Source of the DNA: Sphingomonas sp. EC-HK361
GTDB lineage: Bacteria > Pseudomonadota > Alphaproteobacteria > Sphingomonadales > Sphingomonadaceae
DNA: 64,000 bases
Reading direction: 5' to 3'
Assembly (NCBI RefSeq): GCF_902498785.1
Contig: NZ_LR701494.1
Span: 124,001-188,000 of the forward strand
The translations under genes were made by a program, and so were the position numbers. Below are positions 1-7,837 of this stretch, piece after piece. Below the pieces are notes generated by a model. It made no database searches and was not told where the DNA came from. It worked only from the letters and a program-made list of their open reading frames with translations. The stretch's first letter is position 1; the number at the start of each line of letters is the position of its first letter.

Positions 1-835
1 CTATGCGCGCAGCTACAAGTCGGGCGGTATCAACCTGTCCGGCCTGCCGCTCGATGCGAACAACGGCCCGATCCTGACCTCGGCGACGGTCAAGCCTGAA
101 AAGGTCAATCACTATGAGATCGGGCTGAAGACGCAGTTCCTGGATCGTCGCGCGACGTTCAACCTTGCGGGGTTCTGGACCGAGATCACGGATTACCAGG
201 CGACGGTGACCAACGGCCAGCTCGGCGTGCTGCGCGGATATCTGGCCAATGCCGGCAAGGTCCGCACGCGAGGCGTCGAGTTCGACTCGGCGTTCCGGCC
301 GACCGAGCGGCTCAACCTGTATGTGAACGGTGCCTACACCGACGCCAAATATCTCCGCTTCGTCGACGCACCGTGCCCGCCGGAGCTGGCAGGCGGAACG
401 ACCGCGGCGGCGGGACAGGCGCCGAGCCCGGCGGCCACGCCCGGCGGGATCAGCCCGCAGAACTGCGACATTTCCGGCCAGCGCCTGCCGGGCGTCTCGA
501 AATGGGCGTTTTCCTACGGTGCCGAATATGACTTGCCCGCCCGGATCGCGGGCCTGGATGGGCAGGTCTATGCCGGATATGACGGCAGCTACCGCTCGCG
601 CTTCTCGTCCAACCCGTCGCCCTCGCGCTATACAGAGATCGACGGTTATGCGCTCAGCAATTTCCGGCTCGGCTTCAAGCAGCGCGACGGAATCAACGTC
701 TTCGCGTGGCTGCGCAACGCGTTCGACCAGGATTACTACGAGGTGCTGGCGACCCAATCGGGCAGCACCGGGCTGATCGTGGGGCAACCGGGCGAGCCGC
801 GGACCTATGGCGTGACGCTGTCGACGCAATTCTGA
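1..835 (+). CDS. TonB-dependent receptor, C-terminal part (partial)
   Basis: This is the 3' end of a gene that begins before the window; about 277 residues are visible, reading from base 2. The segment has alternating hydrophobic and aromatic beta-strands (for example YEIGLKTQF, NLAGFWTEITDYQATV, RTRGVEFDSAF, RTYGVTLSTQF) and ends in a terminal Phe. That pattern is typical of the outer-membrane barrel of TonB-dependent receptors, which import siderophores, vitamins or glycans. Two cysteines (PCPPEL and NCDISGQ) sit in a Pro/Gly/Ala-rich loop and could form a loop disulfide. The ligand cannot be told because the plug domain lies outside the window. Sphingomonads carry many such receptors. Confidence is high for the family and low for the substrate. 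Confidence 0.85.
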   Translation, partial: YARSYKSGGINLSGLPLDANNGPILTSATVKPEKVNHYEIGLKTQFLDRRATFNLAGFWTEITDYQATVTNGQLGVLRGYLANAGKVRTRGVEFDSAFRPTERLNLYVNGAYTDAKYLRFVDAPCPPELAGGTTAAAGQAPSPAATPGGISPQNCDISGQRLPGVSKWAFSYGAEYDLPARIAGLDGQVYAGYDGSYRSRFSSNPSPSRYTEIDGYALSNFRLGFKQRDGINVFAWLRNAFDQDYYEVLATQSGSTGLIVGQPGEPRTYGVTLSTQF

Positions 836-894
836 AGGAGGCAAAGGCCCGCAGAAATCGCGTGACGTAACTGCGGTTACGTTGCTACCCGCTA

Positions 895-2016
895 ATGATG
901 GCCACCGCGATCGACCGCGGCCTTGTCGCTGACGAAGGCCTTGTTCCGACGAGCCACATGCATGTCCTGAGCGACGCCGCAGGCGGCGTCGAAGGGGGGC
1001 TGACCTATCCGTTCGGCGGGCGGGCGCCGGCACCGGGCGAACTCGTCACCGTGTTGCCCGGCATCCGCTGGTGGCGGGTGCCGATGTCGGGGCCGCTGAA
1101 GCACGTCAACGGCTTGATCCTGGACGATGGCGCCGGCGTGATGGCGGTCGATACCGGAACGCGTGGTGAGGACAGCGTCGCCGCGTGGAAGGCGCTGCTC
1201 GCCGGGCCGCTCGCCGATACGCCGGTTTCGCGCGTGTTGTGCACGCATTTCCACCCCGATCATGTCGGGCTTGCGGGGTGGCTGTGCCACAGATTCGACG
1301 CGCCGCTGTTGATGACGCGCACCGAATGGCTGATGGTGCGCATGCTCGTCGCCGATGCGCAGCCCGAGGTGCCGCAGGGCATGACCGATTTCTGGCGCGG
1401 CGCGGGCTGGGACGCGGCGCAGATCGCGACCGCCAGCGCGCGCGGCTGGGGCAATTTCGGCAGATATGTCTCGCGCCTGCCGATCGGGTTCACGCGGTTG
1501 CGCGATGGTGAGGCGCTGACGATCGATGGTGCTGCGTGGGAGGTGGTGACCGGCAGCGGCCACAGTCCCGAACATGCGTGTCTGCTCGACCGCGAGCGCC
1601 GGGTGCTGATCGCGGGCGATCAGGTGTTGCCGCGGATCAGTTCGAACGTGTCGCTGACGGTGAGTGAGCCGGAGGGCGACCCGCTGGGTGACTGGCTCGC
1701 GTCGATCGCCAAGCTGAAACGGCTCCCTGACGACCTGCTGGTGCTGCCGGGGCATGGCGATCCCTTCTACGGACTGCACGCGCGACTGGATGCGCTCGAT
1801 GCCGAACACCGCGAGCGGCTGGATGGGCTGGAGGCGTATCTCACCGAGCCGCGCCGGGCGGTGGACTGTTTTGCGCGGCTGTTCCGCCGCGCGATTGGCC
1901 CTGACGTCATCGGCATGGCGACCGGCGAAGCGCTCGCGCATCTGCGCCGGCTGGAGGTCGAGGGCCGCGCGGTGCGCGAGACACGCGACGGGGTGTGGTG
2001 GTACGCGCGCGGCTGA
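895..2016 (+). CDS. MBL-fold metallo-hydrolase
   Basis: This 373-residue protein has the metallo-beta-lactamase fold signature CTHFHPDHVG (HxHxDH) at about residue 117. Further metal-ligand candidates are the GSGHSPEH His at about residue 222, GDQVLPR at about residue 241 and LPGHGDPF at about residue 284. A C-terminal helical region (residues 300-373) ends in a winged-helix-like segment seen in LACTB2-type hydrolases. The substrate is likely a thioester, lactone or phosphodiester and cannot be specified. The start is uncertain. No clear ribosome site precedes 895, and codons 24-34 lie in a palindrome of the dispersed-repeat type (966-995), so translation may begin further down, just before LTYPFGGRAPAPGE. 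Confidence 0.8.
   Translation: MMATAIDRGLVADEGLVPTSHMHVLSDAAGGVEGGLTYPFGGRAPAPGELVTVLPGIRWWRVPMSGPLKHVNGLILDDGAGVMAVDTGTRGEDSVAAWKALLAGPLADTPVSRVLCTHFHPDHVGLAGWLCHRFDAPLLMTRTEWLMVRMLVADAQPEVPQGMTDFWRGAGWDAAQIATASARGWGNFGRYVSRLPIGFTRLRDGEALTIDGAAWEVVTGSGHSPEHACLLDRERRVLIAGDQVLPRISSNVSLTVSEPEGDPLGDWLASIAKLKRLPDDLLVLPGHGDPFYGLHARLDALDAEHRERLDGLEAYLTEPRRAVDCFARLFRRAIGPDVIGMATGEALAHLRRLEVEGRAVRETRDGVWWYARG
966..995. repeat. Palindromic dispersed-repeat element within the 5' end of the MBL gene
   Basis: The segment cctgagc...gtcgaagg carries perfect 8-bp arms gacgccgc/gcggcgtc (973-990) around a 2-nt loop. The outer ctgagc and gtcgaagg match the ends of the palindromic repeats found elsewhere in this window. 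This suggests that the annotated first ~35 codons of the hydrolase are repeat-derived or non-coding. Confidence 0.5.
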
Positions 2017-2058
2017 CGTAACCTGCTGCATTCCGGCAAGCATATCGAACGGGAGAGC

Positions 2059-2943
2059 GTGATGATCGACCCCAGGCTGCGTGACGAGGCGGTGCGCCTC
2101 TACGACGATTTCACCCACGAGCATCATGACCGGCGCACATTGCTGAAACGGATGACCGCGCTTGCCGGGTCGGTCGCGGCGGCGGAGGCGCTGATCGCCG
2201 GCATCGCGGCCTCGCCGGCGGCGGCGGCGATCGTCGCAGCAGACGACCCGCGGTTGAAGATCGATGCGAAGGCCGGTCTTCCGTTGCCTCACGGCAAGAC
2301 GCTGCGCGGCTATATCGCGCGACCCAAGGGCGCGGCCGCGAAGGCGACCGTGTTCGTCATCCACGAAAATCGCGGGCTCACCCCGCATATCCAGGATGTC
2401 GCGCGGCGGGTGGCGCTTGCCGGATTTTTCGCGGTCGCACCCGATCTGCTGTCCGACCAGGGCGGGACGCCGGCGGACGAGGACAAGGCCCGCGAGATGA
2501 TCGGCAAGGCGGATCTCGCCGCCGTCACGCAGGAAGTCGTCGATAGCGTCCGCCACTTCGGCGGCACGCCCCACCGGACGAAGGTGGGCATTATCGGCTT
2601 CTGCTGGGGCGGTGCGATGGTCGACCGCGTCGCGGTGTCGGCGGGCGATGCGGTGGACGCGGGCGTCGCCTATTACGGCCCGGCGCCCGATCCGTCCGAG
2701 GCGGCGAAGGTCGGCGCGCCGCTGCTGCTCCATTATGCCGGCAAGGATGCGCGCGTCGCGCAGACCGGCGAGCCCTGGGTCGCGGCGCTCAAGGCGGCGG
2801 GGAAGTCGGTGGAGGCGTTCACCTATCCCGGTGTCGATCACGCGTTCAACAACGATACCTCACAGGAGCGGTATGACAAGGCGGCGGCGGACCTCGCCTG
2901 GGGGCGGACCATCGCATTTCTCCATCGTCATCTTGACGGCTGA
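2059..2943 (+). CDS. Dienelactone hydrolase family protein
   Basis: This 294-residue alpha/beta hydrolase has the dienelactone-hydrolase triad. The nucleophile Cys is in GFCWGG (about residue 183), the Asp in YAGKDARV (about residue 229) and the His in GVDHAFNN (about residue 261). The conserved Glu appears in VIHENRGL. The N-terminus carries DRRTLLKRMTALAGS followed by an Ala-rich stretch, which resembles a twin-arginine export signal in an unusually long n-region. In related proteins this head is often kept as part of the cytosolic or exported enzyme. It lies 42 bp after the MBL gene with ggag before the start. Such enzymes open lactone rings or hydrolyse esters; the substrate is unknown. 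Confidence 0.82.
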   Translation: MMIDPRLRDEAVRLYDDFTHEHHDRRTLLKRMTALAGSVAAAEALIAGIAASPAAAAIVAADDPRLKIDAKAGLPLPHGKTLRGYIARPKGAAAKATVFVIHENRGLTPHIQDVARRVALAGFFAVAPDLLSDQGGTPADEDKAREMIGKADLAAVTQEVVDSVRHFGGTPHRTKVGIIGFCWGGAMVDRVAVSAGDAVDAGVAYYGPAPDPSEAAKVGAPLLLHYAGKDARVAQTGEPWVAALKAAGKSVEAFTYPGVDHAFNNDTSQERYDKAAADLAWGRTIAFLHRHLDG

Positions 2944-2989
2944 CGCTCGCTCTGTTCCATTTTCGTTCTGACAAATCGGGAGAGCAGCG

Positions 2990-3619
2990 ATGGCCGGCGC
3001 GATCACATTCTACACCAACCCCATGTCGCGCGGGCAGATCGCGCGCTGGGCGCTCGAGGAGTCGGGCGCCGCGTATGACGAGGTGATCCTCGATTATGCC
3101 TCGACGATGAAGGGGGCGGAGTATCTCGCCGTCAACCCGATGGGGAAGGTGCCGGCGATCGTCCATCAGGGGCATGTCGTCACCGAATGCGCCGCGATCT
3201 GCGCGTATCTGGCGGAGGCGTTTCCGGCGGCAGGGCTTGCGCCGACCGCGGAAGAGCGCGCCGATTATTATCGCTGGCTGTTCTTCGCCGCCGGACCGGT
3301 CGAGCAGGCGGTCACCAACAAGTCGATGAATTTCGCGCCGACCGACCAGCAGCAGCGGATGGCTGGCTATGGCAATTACGATCTGGCGGTTGATGTTCTC
3401 GAAAAAGCGGTGACCGCGCATCCGTTCATCGCCGGCAGCCGGTTCACGATGGCCGATGTCTATGTCGGGTCGCAGGTTTTGTGGGGCGTGCAGTTCGGAT
3501 CGCTGCCCAAGCGCGAGGGGTTCGTCGCCTATGCCGAGCGTCTGGAAGCGCGCGAGGCCTATAAGCGCGCGAAGACGCGCGACAACGCGCTGATCGCGGA
3601 GATGCAGCCGGCGAGTTGA
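2990..3619 (+). CDS. Glutathione S-transferase
   Basis: This 209-residue protein has an N-terminal thioredoxin-like domain (residues 1-80; ITFYTNPMSRGQIARWALEE, NPMGKVPAIV, TECAAICAYLAE) and a C-terminal all-helical domain with SRFTMADVYVG. It probably conjugates or reduces electrophiles with glutathione in the cytosol. The Ser in PMSRGQ is the candidate glutathione-activating residue. A good ribosome site (gggagagcag) precedes the ATG. It lies 46 bp after the dienelactone hydrolase, on the same strand, so the three hydrolase/GST genes may be co-transcribed as a small detoxification group. The substrate is unknown. Confidence 0.88.
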   Translation: MAGAITFYTNPMSRGQIARWALEESGAAYDEVILDYASTMKGAEYLAVNPMGKVPAIVHQGHVVTECAAICAYLAEAFPAAGLAPTAEERADYYRWLFFAAGPVEQAVTNKSMNFAPTDQQQRMAGYGNYDLAVDVLEKAVTAHPFIAGSRFTMADVYVGSQVLWGVQFGSLPKREGFVAYAERLEAREAYKRAKTRDNALIAEMQPAS

Positions 3620-3626
3620 TGCGCGA

Positions 3627-4259
3627 TTACTGGTCGAAATTCGTCGCGATATCGCTAGCAACCCTATTGGCCTTGGCGGTCGCCGCGGCATCGTCGGCCA
3701 CGGTCGACGGGATCGCCTCGCCATAGCTGGCCGGGTCGATCACCTCGTCGGTGACGACGACGGTGCCGCCGAGCTTCGTCGCGGCGAACAGCTTCTTGGC
3801 GAAGGCGGCGGGCAGGCGGATGCAGCCGTGCGAATCCGGGAACCCCGGATTCTTGCCCGCGTGGAGCGCGACCCCGTCCCAGGTCAGGCGCTGCATGTAG
3901 GGCATCGCGGCGTCGTCATAGAGGTTGGAATGGTGCACCTCCTCCTTCTGGAGGATGGTGAAGGCGCCGACCGGGGTTTCGTTGCCGTCACGGCCCGTCG
4001 AAACGGTCGATGCCGCGACGAGTGCGGTGCCGCGATACACATAGGCGCGCTGGTCCGGGATGCTGACGACGATCGCAACCGGGGCAGCGGCGACGGGCGC
4101 CACGGTGCTGGCATCGTTCCATACATAGCGGTTCGGCGCCAGCGCTTCCGCCGCCACCGCGACATCGGCCATGCCGCCCGAACCACCCGCCAGCGCCAGC
4201 GCCGGCGTCGCGGCGAGACCAAGCACGAGGGGAAGGAGGAGGGCTGTACGTGGCGACAT
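3627..4259 (-). CDS. L,D-transpeptidase (YkuD family), exported
   Basis: This 210-residue protein has an N-terminal signal peptide (MSPRTALLLPLVLGLAATPALALAGG). Its catalytic motif is SHGCIRLP, with His144 and the nucleophile Cys146. YkuD-fold enzymes form 3-3 cross-links in peptidoglycan or attach proteins to it, in the periplasm. The domain occupies about residues 60-170. A C-terminal Ala-rich tail of 30-40 residues follows and has no recognised domain. It is transcribed convergently with the GST gene (7-bp gap) and divergently from a second L,D-transpeptidase-type gene. Confidence 0.88.
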   Translation of the reverse strand: MSPRTALLLPLVLGLAATPALALAGGSGGMADVAVAAEALAPNRYVWNDASTVAPVAAAPVAIVVSIPDQRAYVYRGTALVAASTVSTGRDGNETPVGAFTILQKEEVHHSNLYDDAAMPYMQRLTWDGVALHAGKNPGFPDSHGCIRLPAAFAKKLFAATKLGGTVVVTDEVIDPASYGEAIPSTVADDAAATAKANRVASDIATNFDQ

Positions 4260-4471
4260 GAACTTGCTCCTTCAAGGATTTTCCGGACCGGTGTTTCCGG
4301 CAACTGTCCCCCCTCCAACGATTCGTCGCAGCATCGGTTCAACCGCGACGGACGGCGCGGAATGCGCGGTGAAGCGCGGCGCAGGCGCGGTGGATGTGCG
4401 GAACATTAAGAAAAGCGGCGCCAATTTCATGCTATAGGGAATGCCGCTGAGGGGCATTTTCACAGGTGAGT
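4260..4471. promoter_or_regulatory. Divergent promoter region between two L,D-transpeptidase genes
   Basis: This 212-bp gap separates two divergently transcribed cell-wall genes and must hold the promoters of both. A short hairpin (aatgcc...ggcatt, 4439-4458) lies just before the rightward gene. An AT-rich patch at 4405-4440 (aacattaagaaaag, tgctataggg) is the best promoter candidate, with tatagg as a possible -10. No clear paired -35 was identified. Confidence 0.35.
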
Positions 4472-5173
4472 ATGACCGAAACCTCCACGGGCGCGCGTTC
4501 GCGCCGTTCCTTGCTCAAGACCGGTGGCGTTCTCGCCGGCACGCTGTTCATTCCCGATCTTGCCGCGGCGTCGTTCCGCATGGCGAATCCGGCGCCGGCG
4601 CCCAGGACGCCCGAAGCGTATCTGCCGCCAAAGGCCTTCGCGCAGCCGATCACGTCGCCCCGCGTCGTCCGCCCGGACCTGATGCGCCGCGCGATGGCGT
4701 CGCTCGATGCACACAGCTCGCACGGGATAACGCGCGACCGCTTCGCCATCGCCGATTTCGCCGCGCCGTCTAACGAGCGCCGCTTTCACATCGTCGATCT
4801 GACGAACGGCCATTCGACCTCGTTCCTGGTCGCGCACGGCAGCGGATCGGACCCGGCGCATACGGGCTGGCTCCAGCGCTTCTCGAACGAGCAGGGGTCC
4901 AATGCGTCGTCGGAAGGCGCGTTCAGGACCGACGACTATTATTACGGCCAGCACGGTCGCTCGCAGCGTCTCGTCGGGCTGGATTCGACCAACAACAATG
5001 CGCTGGACCGCGCGATCGTCGTCCACGCCGCCTGGTATTCGAACCCCGACATGATCGCCAAGCACGGCATGCTCGGCCGCAGCCAGGGCTGCTTCGCTGT
5101 CGGCGACGACGATCTCGCCCGCGTCTTCGACCGGCTCGGCCCCAATCGCATGATTTTCGCTGCAAAGATCTGA
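4472..5173 (+). CDS. Murein L,D-transpeptidase catalytic-domain family protein, Tat-exported
   Basis: This protein has 233 residues from the ATG at 4472 (a GTG lies 6 bp upstream). The N-terminus has RSRRSLLKTGGVLAG, a twin-arginine export signal followed by a hydrophobic segment. The C-terminal domain holds GRSQGCFAVGDDD, with the candidate nucleophile Cys at about residue 207 and a preceding VHAAWYSN strand. It resembles the YkuD-like murein L,D-transpeptidase catalytic domain (DUF4893/YkuD_2-like group). It probably acts on peptidoglycan in the periplasm. It is divergent from the classical YkuD gene at 3627-4259, so two different cell-wall transpeptidase types share one promoter region. 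Confidence 0.75.
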   Translation: MTETSTGARSRRSLLKTGGVLAGTLFIPDLAAASFRMANPAPAPRTPEAYLPPKAFAQPITSPRVVRPDLMRRAMASLDAHSSHGITRDRFAIADFAAPSNERRFHIVDLTNGHSTSFLVAHGSGSDPAHTGWLQRFSNEQGSNASSEGAFRTDDYYYGQHGRSQRLVGLDSTNNNALDRAIVVHAAWYSNPDMIAKHGMLGRSQGCFAVGDDDLARVFDRLGPNRMIFAAKI

Positions 5174-5249
5174 TCCGCCGGCCGACGACTGACCCGAGAC
5201 TTGCGCCGGGCGCGAATCCTTGAAAGGGGATTTGGCGAACGGAGAGAAT

Positions 5250-6776
5250 ATGTCGTCAACGATCGCCGAGCTCGAACGTCGTCGCAGTGCCGCGCGCCTG
5301 GGAGGCGGCGAAAAGCGCATCGCCGCACAGCACGCCAAGGGCAAGCTCACCGCCCGAGAGCGGCTCGACGTGCTGCTCGACGAAGGGTCGTTCGAAGAGC
5401 TCGACATGTATGTCGAGCACAACTGCGTCGATTTCGGCATGGAGACGCAGGTGATCCCGGGCGACGGCGTCGTCACCGGATCGGGCACGATCAACGGCCG
5501 CCTCGTCTTCGTCTTCAGCCAGGATTTCACCGTCTTCGGCGGGTCTTTGAGCGAGCGCCACGCGCAGAAGATCTGCAAGGTCATGGACATGGCGTTGAAG
5601 GTCGGCGCGCCGGTCATCGGCCTGAACGATTCAGGTGGCGCGCGAATCCAGGAGGGCGTCGCGAGCCTTGGCGGCTATGCCGAGGTGTTCCAGCGCAACG
5701 TGCTGGCATCGGGCGTGGTGCCGCAGATCAGCCTCATCATGGGGCCGTGTGCGGGCGGCGCGGTCTATTCGCCGGCGATGACCGACTTCATCTTCATGGT
5801 GAAGGATTCCAGCTACATGTTCGTCACCGGCCCCGACGTGGTGAAGACGGTGACGAACGAGGTCGTGACGCAGGAGGCGCTGGGCGGCGCCGTCACCCAC
5901 ACGACCAGGACGAGCGTCGCGGACAATGCGTTTGACGACGATATCGAGGCGCTGCTGGCGGCGCGCGACTTCTTCGATTTCCTGCCGCTGTCGAACAGAG
6001 AAGCGGTGCCCGAGCGACCGACCGCGGACCCGTGGCACCGCATCGAGGACAGCCTCGACACGCTGATCCCGGCGAGCGCCAACCAACCCTACGACATGCA
6101 CGAGCTGATCCGGAAGACCGTCGACGAGGGCGACTTCTTCGAGGTGCAGCCTGCACATGCGGGCAACATCATCGTTGGCTTCGGGCGGATCGAAGGCCGG
6201 ACGGTCGGCATCGTGGCGAACCAGCCGATGGTGCTGGCCGGGGTGCTCGACATCAATTCGTCGAAAAAGGCGGCGCGCTTCGTGCGCTTCTGCGACGCGT
6301 TCGAAATCCCGATCGTGACCTTCGTCGACGTGCCGGGCTTCCTCCCCGGCACCGCCCAGGAGCATAACGGCATCATCAAGCACGGCGCGAAGCTGCTGTT
6401 CGCCTATGCCGAGGCGACCGTGCCCAAGATCACCGTCATCACCCGCAAGGCCTATGGCGGCGCGTATGACGTGATGGCCTCCAAGCACCTGCGCGGCGAC
6501 CTGAATTACGCCTGGCCCACCGCCGAGATCGCGGTGATGGGCGCGAAGGGCGCGGTCGAGATCATCTTCCGTGGGAAGACGCCCGAGGAGATCGCCGAAC
6601 GGACGGCGGAATATGAGGCGAGGTTCGCTAATCCGTTCGTGGCGGCGTCGAAGGGCTTCATCGACGAGGTCATCCAGCCGCACTCGACCCGGCGACGGAT
6701 CGCGTTGGGATTACGCAAGCTGCGGGGGAAGAGTCTCGAGAATCCATGGAAGAAGCATGACAACATTCCATTGTGA
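5250..6776 (+). CDS. pccB: Propionyl-CoA carboxylase beta subunit (carboxyltransferase)
   Basis: This is a 508-residue acyl-CoA carboxyltransferase that transfers carboxyl from carboxybiotin to propionyl-CoA. Two crotonase-type halves are visible. The N half has [20 protein letters not shown] (acyl-CoA site); the C half has [22 protein letters not shown] and [16 protein letters not shown] (biotin site). The length fits the PccB family. ATG 5250 follows ggagag; a longer TTG start at 5220 is less likely. It heads a propionate-degradation block with the epimerase, mutase, bioB and a truncated pccA. A tag-like C-terminus ([11 protein letters not shown]) matches PccB proteins. A close alternative is another acyl-CoA carboxylase beta, but context supports propionyl. 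Confidence 0.92.
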   Translation: MSSTIAELERRRSAARLGGGEKRIAAQHAKGKLTARERLDVLLDEGSFEELDMYVEHNCVDFGMETQVIPGDGVVTGSGTINGRLVFVFSQDFTVFGGSLSERHAQKICKVMDMALKVGAPVIGLNDSGGARIQEGVASLGGYAEVFQRNVLASGVVPQISLIMGPCAGGAVYSPAMTDFIFMVKDSSYMFVTGPDVVKTVTNEVVTQEALGGAVTHTTRTSVADNAFDDDIEALLAARDFFDFLPLSNREAVPERPTADPWHRIEDSLDTLIPASANQPYDMHELIRKTVDEGDFFEVQPAHAGNIIVGFGRIEGRTVGIVANQPMVLAGVLDINSSKKAARFVRFCDAFEIPIVTFVDVPGFLPGTAQEHNGIIKHGAKLLFAYAEATVPKITVITRKAYGGAYDVMASKHLRGDLNYAWPTAEIAVMGAKGAVEIIFRGKTPEEIAERTAEYEARFANPFVAASKGFIDEVIQPHSTRRRIALGLRKLRGKSLENPWKKHDNIPL

Positions 6777-6780
6777 TGCT

Positions 6781-6830
6781 TCGGTCTGCACATTATAATG
6801 TGATGTTAAGGAGCGGCCAATGCAGACCGA
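6781..6830. promoter_or_regulatory. Nested palindromes over the start of the RHH gene; operator candidate
   Basis: A perfect 14-bp palindrome (cacattataatgtg, 6789-6802) lies just before the ribosome site (aaggag) of the following gene. It is flanked by an exact 10-bp inverted pair, tcggtctgca (6781-6790) and tgcagaccga (6821-6830); the second copy overlaps codons 1-4. The central tataat could be a -10 box. The arrangement fits an autoregulatory site for the ribbon-helix-helix protein, or a structured leader that hides the start codon. Confidence 0.5.
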
Positions 6831-7104
6831 ACGCGTGACGATTTTGATGACTCCTGCAAAGAAGGCCGCTCTGGCGGCGCGGGCAGCGGCACAGAGCATG
6901 TCGATCGGGCAGTATGTTCGGCGTAAGGTTGAAGATGAGGATGAACTGACGCCAGAGCAGGAAGCCGAACTTGCCTTGCTGGTAGCCGAGGTGAACAGGG
7001 CGGTGCCGCACATGATCGAGCAGTTGGATGAGATGAGCGCTATGCTCCGCGCGACGCACGAGGATGTCGACCGTACCTTGCGCGCTGTCGGGATCCGCAA
7101 GTGA
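6820..7104 (+). CDS. Small protein with ribbon-helix-helix-like N-terminus
   Basis: This 94-residue protein is not recognised as a named family. Residues 4-36 (ERVTILMTPAKKAALAARAA, then SIGQYVRRKVE) have the strand-helix-helix pattern of MetJ/Arc-type DNA-binding domains. The rest is an acidic coiled coil (residues 40-90) that could dimerise. It starts 43 bp after pccB and ends overlapping the next small gene by 4 bp (GTGA), so the two are translationally coupled. Base composition is less GC-rich than pccB. The palindrome at its start suggests autoregulation. Antitoxin-like regulators and mobilisation accessory proteins share this fold, but no toxin is evident. Confidence 0.6.
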   Translation: MQTERVTILMTPAKKAALAARAAAQSMSIGQYVRRKVEDEDELTPEQEAELALLVAEVNRAVPHMIEQLDEMSAMLRATHEDVDRTLRAVGIRK

Positions 7105-7319
7105 GCACACTTGGCGATGCGCTGGCCGCCTTGAAGAATATCGTGTTGTTGCAGGAGCGCCTGGAAGGCGTGCAACGCGACATTTCGCGCATCTCGGCGG
7201 ACGTTAAGGGCGTGAACGAATATGTTCAGACGATCGACAAGCGCGTGATCCGTATCGAGACGATGATCGAAATGTCGCGCGGAAGCGGCGGCAGCGCTAC
7301 GCCAAGAATCGAAAGGTAA
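7101..7319 (+). CDS. Small coiled-coil protein paired with the RHH gene
   Basis: This 72-residue protein starts at GTG 7101, overlapping the stop of the RHH-like gene. Residues 5-58 form heptad-like helices (LGDALAALKNIVLLQERL, VNEYVQTIDKRVIRIETM), followed by a Gly/Ser-rich tail. No enzyme motif is visible. Tight coupling to the upstream gene suggests that the two proteins act together, perhaps as partners in one complex. It could be a membrane- or filament-associated adaptor; no function can be assigned. Confidence 0.6.
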   Translation: MSTLGDALAALKNIVLLQERLEGVQRDISRISADVKGVNEYVQTIDKRVIRIETMIEMSRGSGGSATPRIER

Positions 7320-7326
7320 CGGGCTG

Positions 7327-7746
7327 ATGCAATTGGGCAGCCTCAACCATGTCGGCGTGGCGACGCCGTCGATCGAGAAGTCGATTGAGATCTACCGCAA
7401 TCTCCTCGGCGCGACTGCGATCGGGGAGCCGTTCGATCTGCCGGCGCAAGGGGTGAAGGTGTGCTTCATCGATGCGCCCAACACGCAGATCGAGTTGATC
7501 GAGCCGTACGACGAAAGCTCGCCGATCGCGGGGTTTCTGAAGAAGAATCCGGCGGGGGGGCAGCATCATGTGTGTTTCGAGGTGTCGGATATTTATGAAG
7601 CGGTCGCTGACCTGAAGGCGAAGGGCGCGACCGTGCTCGGCGAGCCGCGGATTGGAGCGCACGGGACGCCGATCGTGTTCGTGCATCCGAAGGATTTCGG
7701 CGGGATGCTGGTGGAGTTGATGGAGACGCCGAAGGGTGGACATTAA
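7327..7746 (+). CDS. mce: Methylmalonyl-CoA epimerase
   Basis: This 139-residue protein has the vicinal-oxygen-chelate fold as two beta-alpha-beta-beta-beta repeats. LGSLNHVGVATPSIEKSI carries the first metal His, and later ligands include the Glu in QIELIEPYD, the His in GGQHHVCFEV and the Glu in LVELME. The enzyme interconverts (S)- and (R)-methylmalonyl-CoA between the carboxylase and the B12-dependent mutase. Both partner genes are in this block. Length and motifs match the family. It begins 7 bp after the small coiled-coil gene. Confidence 0.93.
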   Translation: MQLGSLNHVGVATPSIEKSIEIYRNLLGATAIGEPFDLPAQGVKVCFIDAPNTQIELIEPYDESSPIAGFLKKNPAGGQHHVCFEVSDIYEAVADLKAKGATVLGEPRIGAHGTPIVFVHPKDFGGMLVELMETPKGGH

Positions 7747-7763
7747 ACCCAACCCCCGCTTGT

Positions 7764-7820
7764 GCTGAGCGAAGTCGAAGCACGTCCTGCCACCGCCCTT
7801 CGACTTCGCTCAGGGCAAAC
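7764..7820. repeat. Dispersed palindromic repeat between mce and the enoyl-CoA hydratase gene
   Basis: Arms ctgagcgaagtcgaag (7765-7780) and cttcgacttcgctcag (7798-7813) are exact inverse copies around a 17-nt loop; gggcaaac follows the right arm. The same core occurs in the inverted repeat at 13801-13962, and a variant with cttgtcgaag occurs between nuo genes. Confidence 0.85.
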
Positions 7821-7837
7821 GTAAGGTTGGAGCCACA

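Noticed and set aside
892-2841. A 649-codon open frame on the minus strand opposite the MBL and dienelactone-hydrolase genes
   Set aside because: It lies antisense to two well-supported genes, has Arg/His-rich shadow composition and no domain pattern.
7764-7820. CRISPR-like array in the repeat-rich intergenic regions
   Set aside because: Repeats are isolated inverted pairs without regular spacers.
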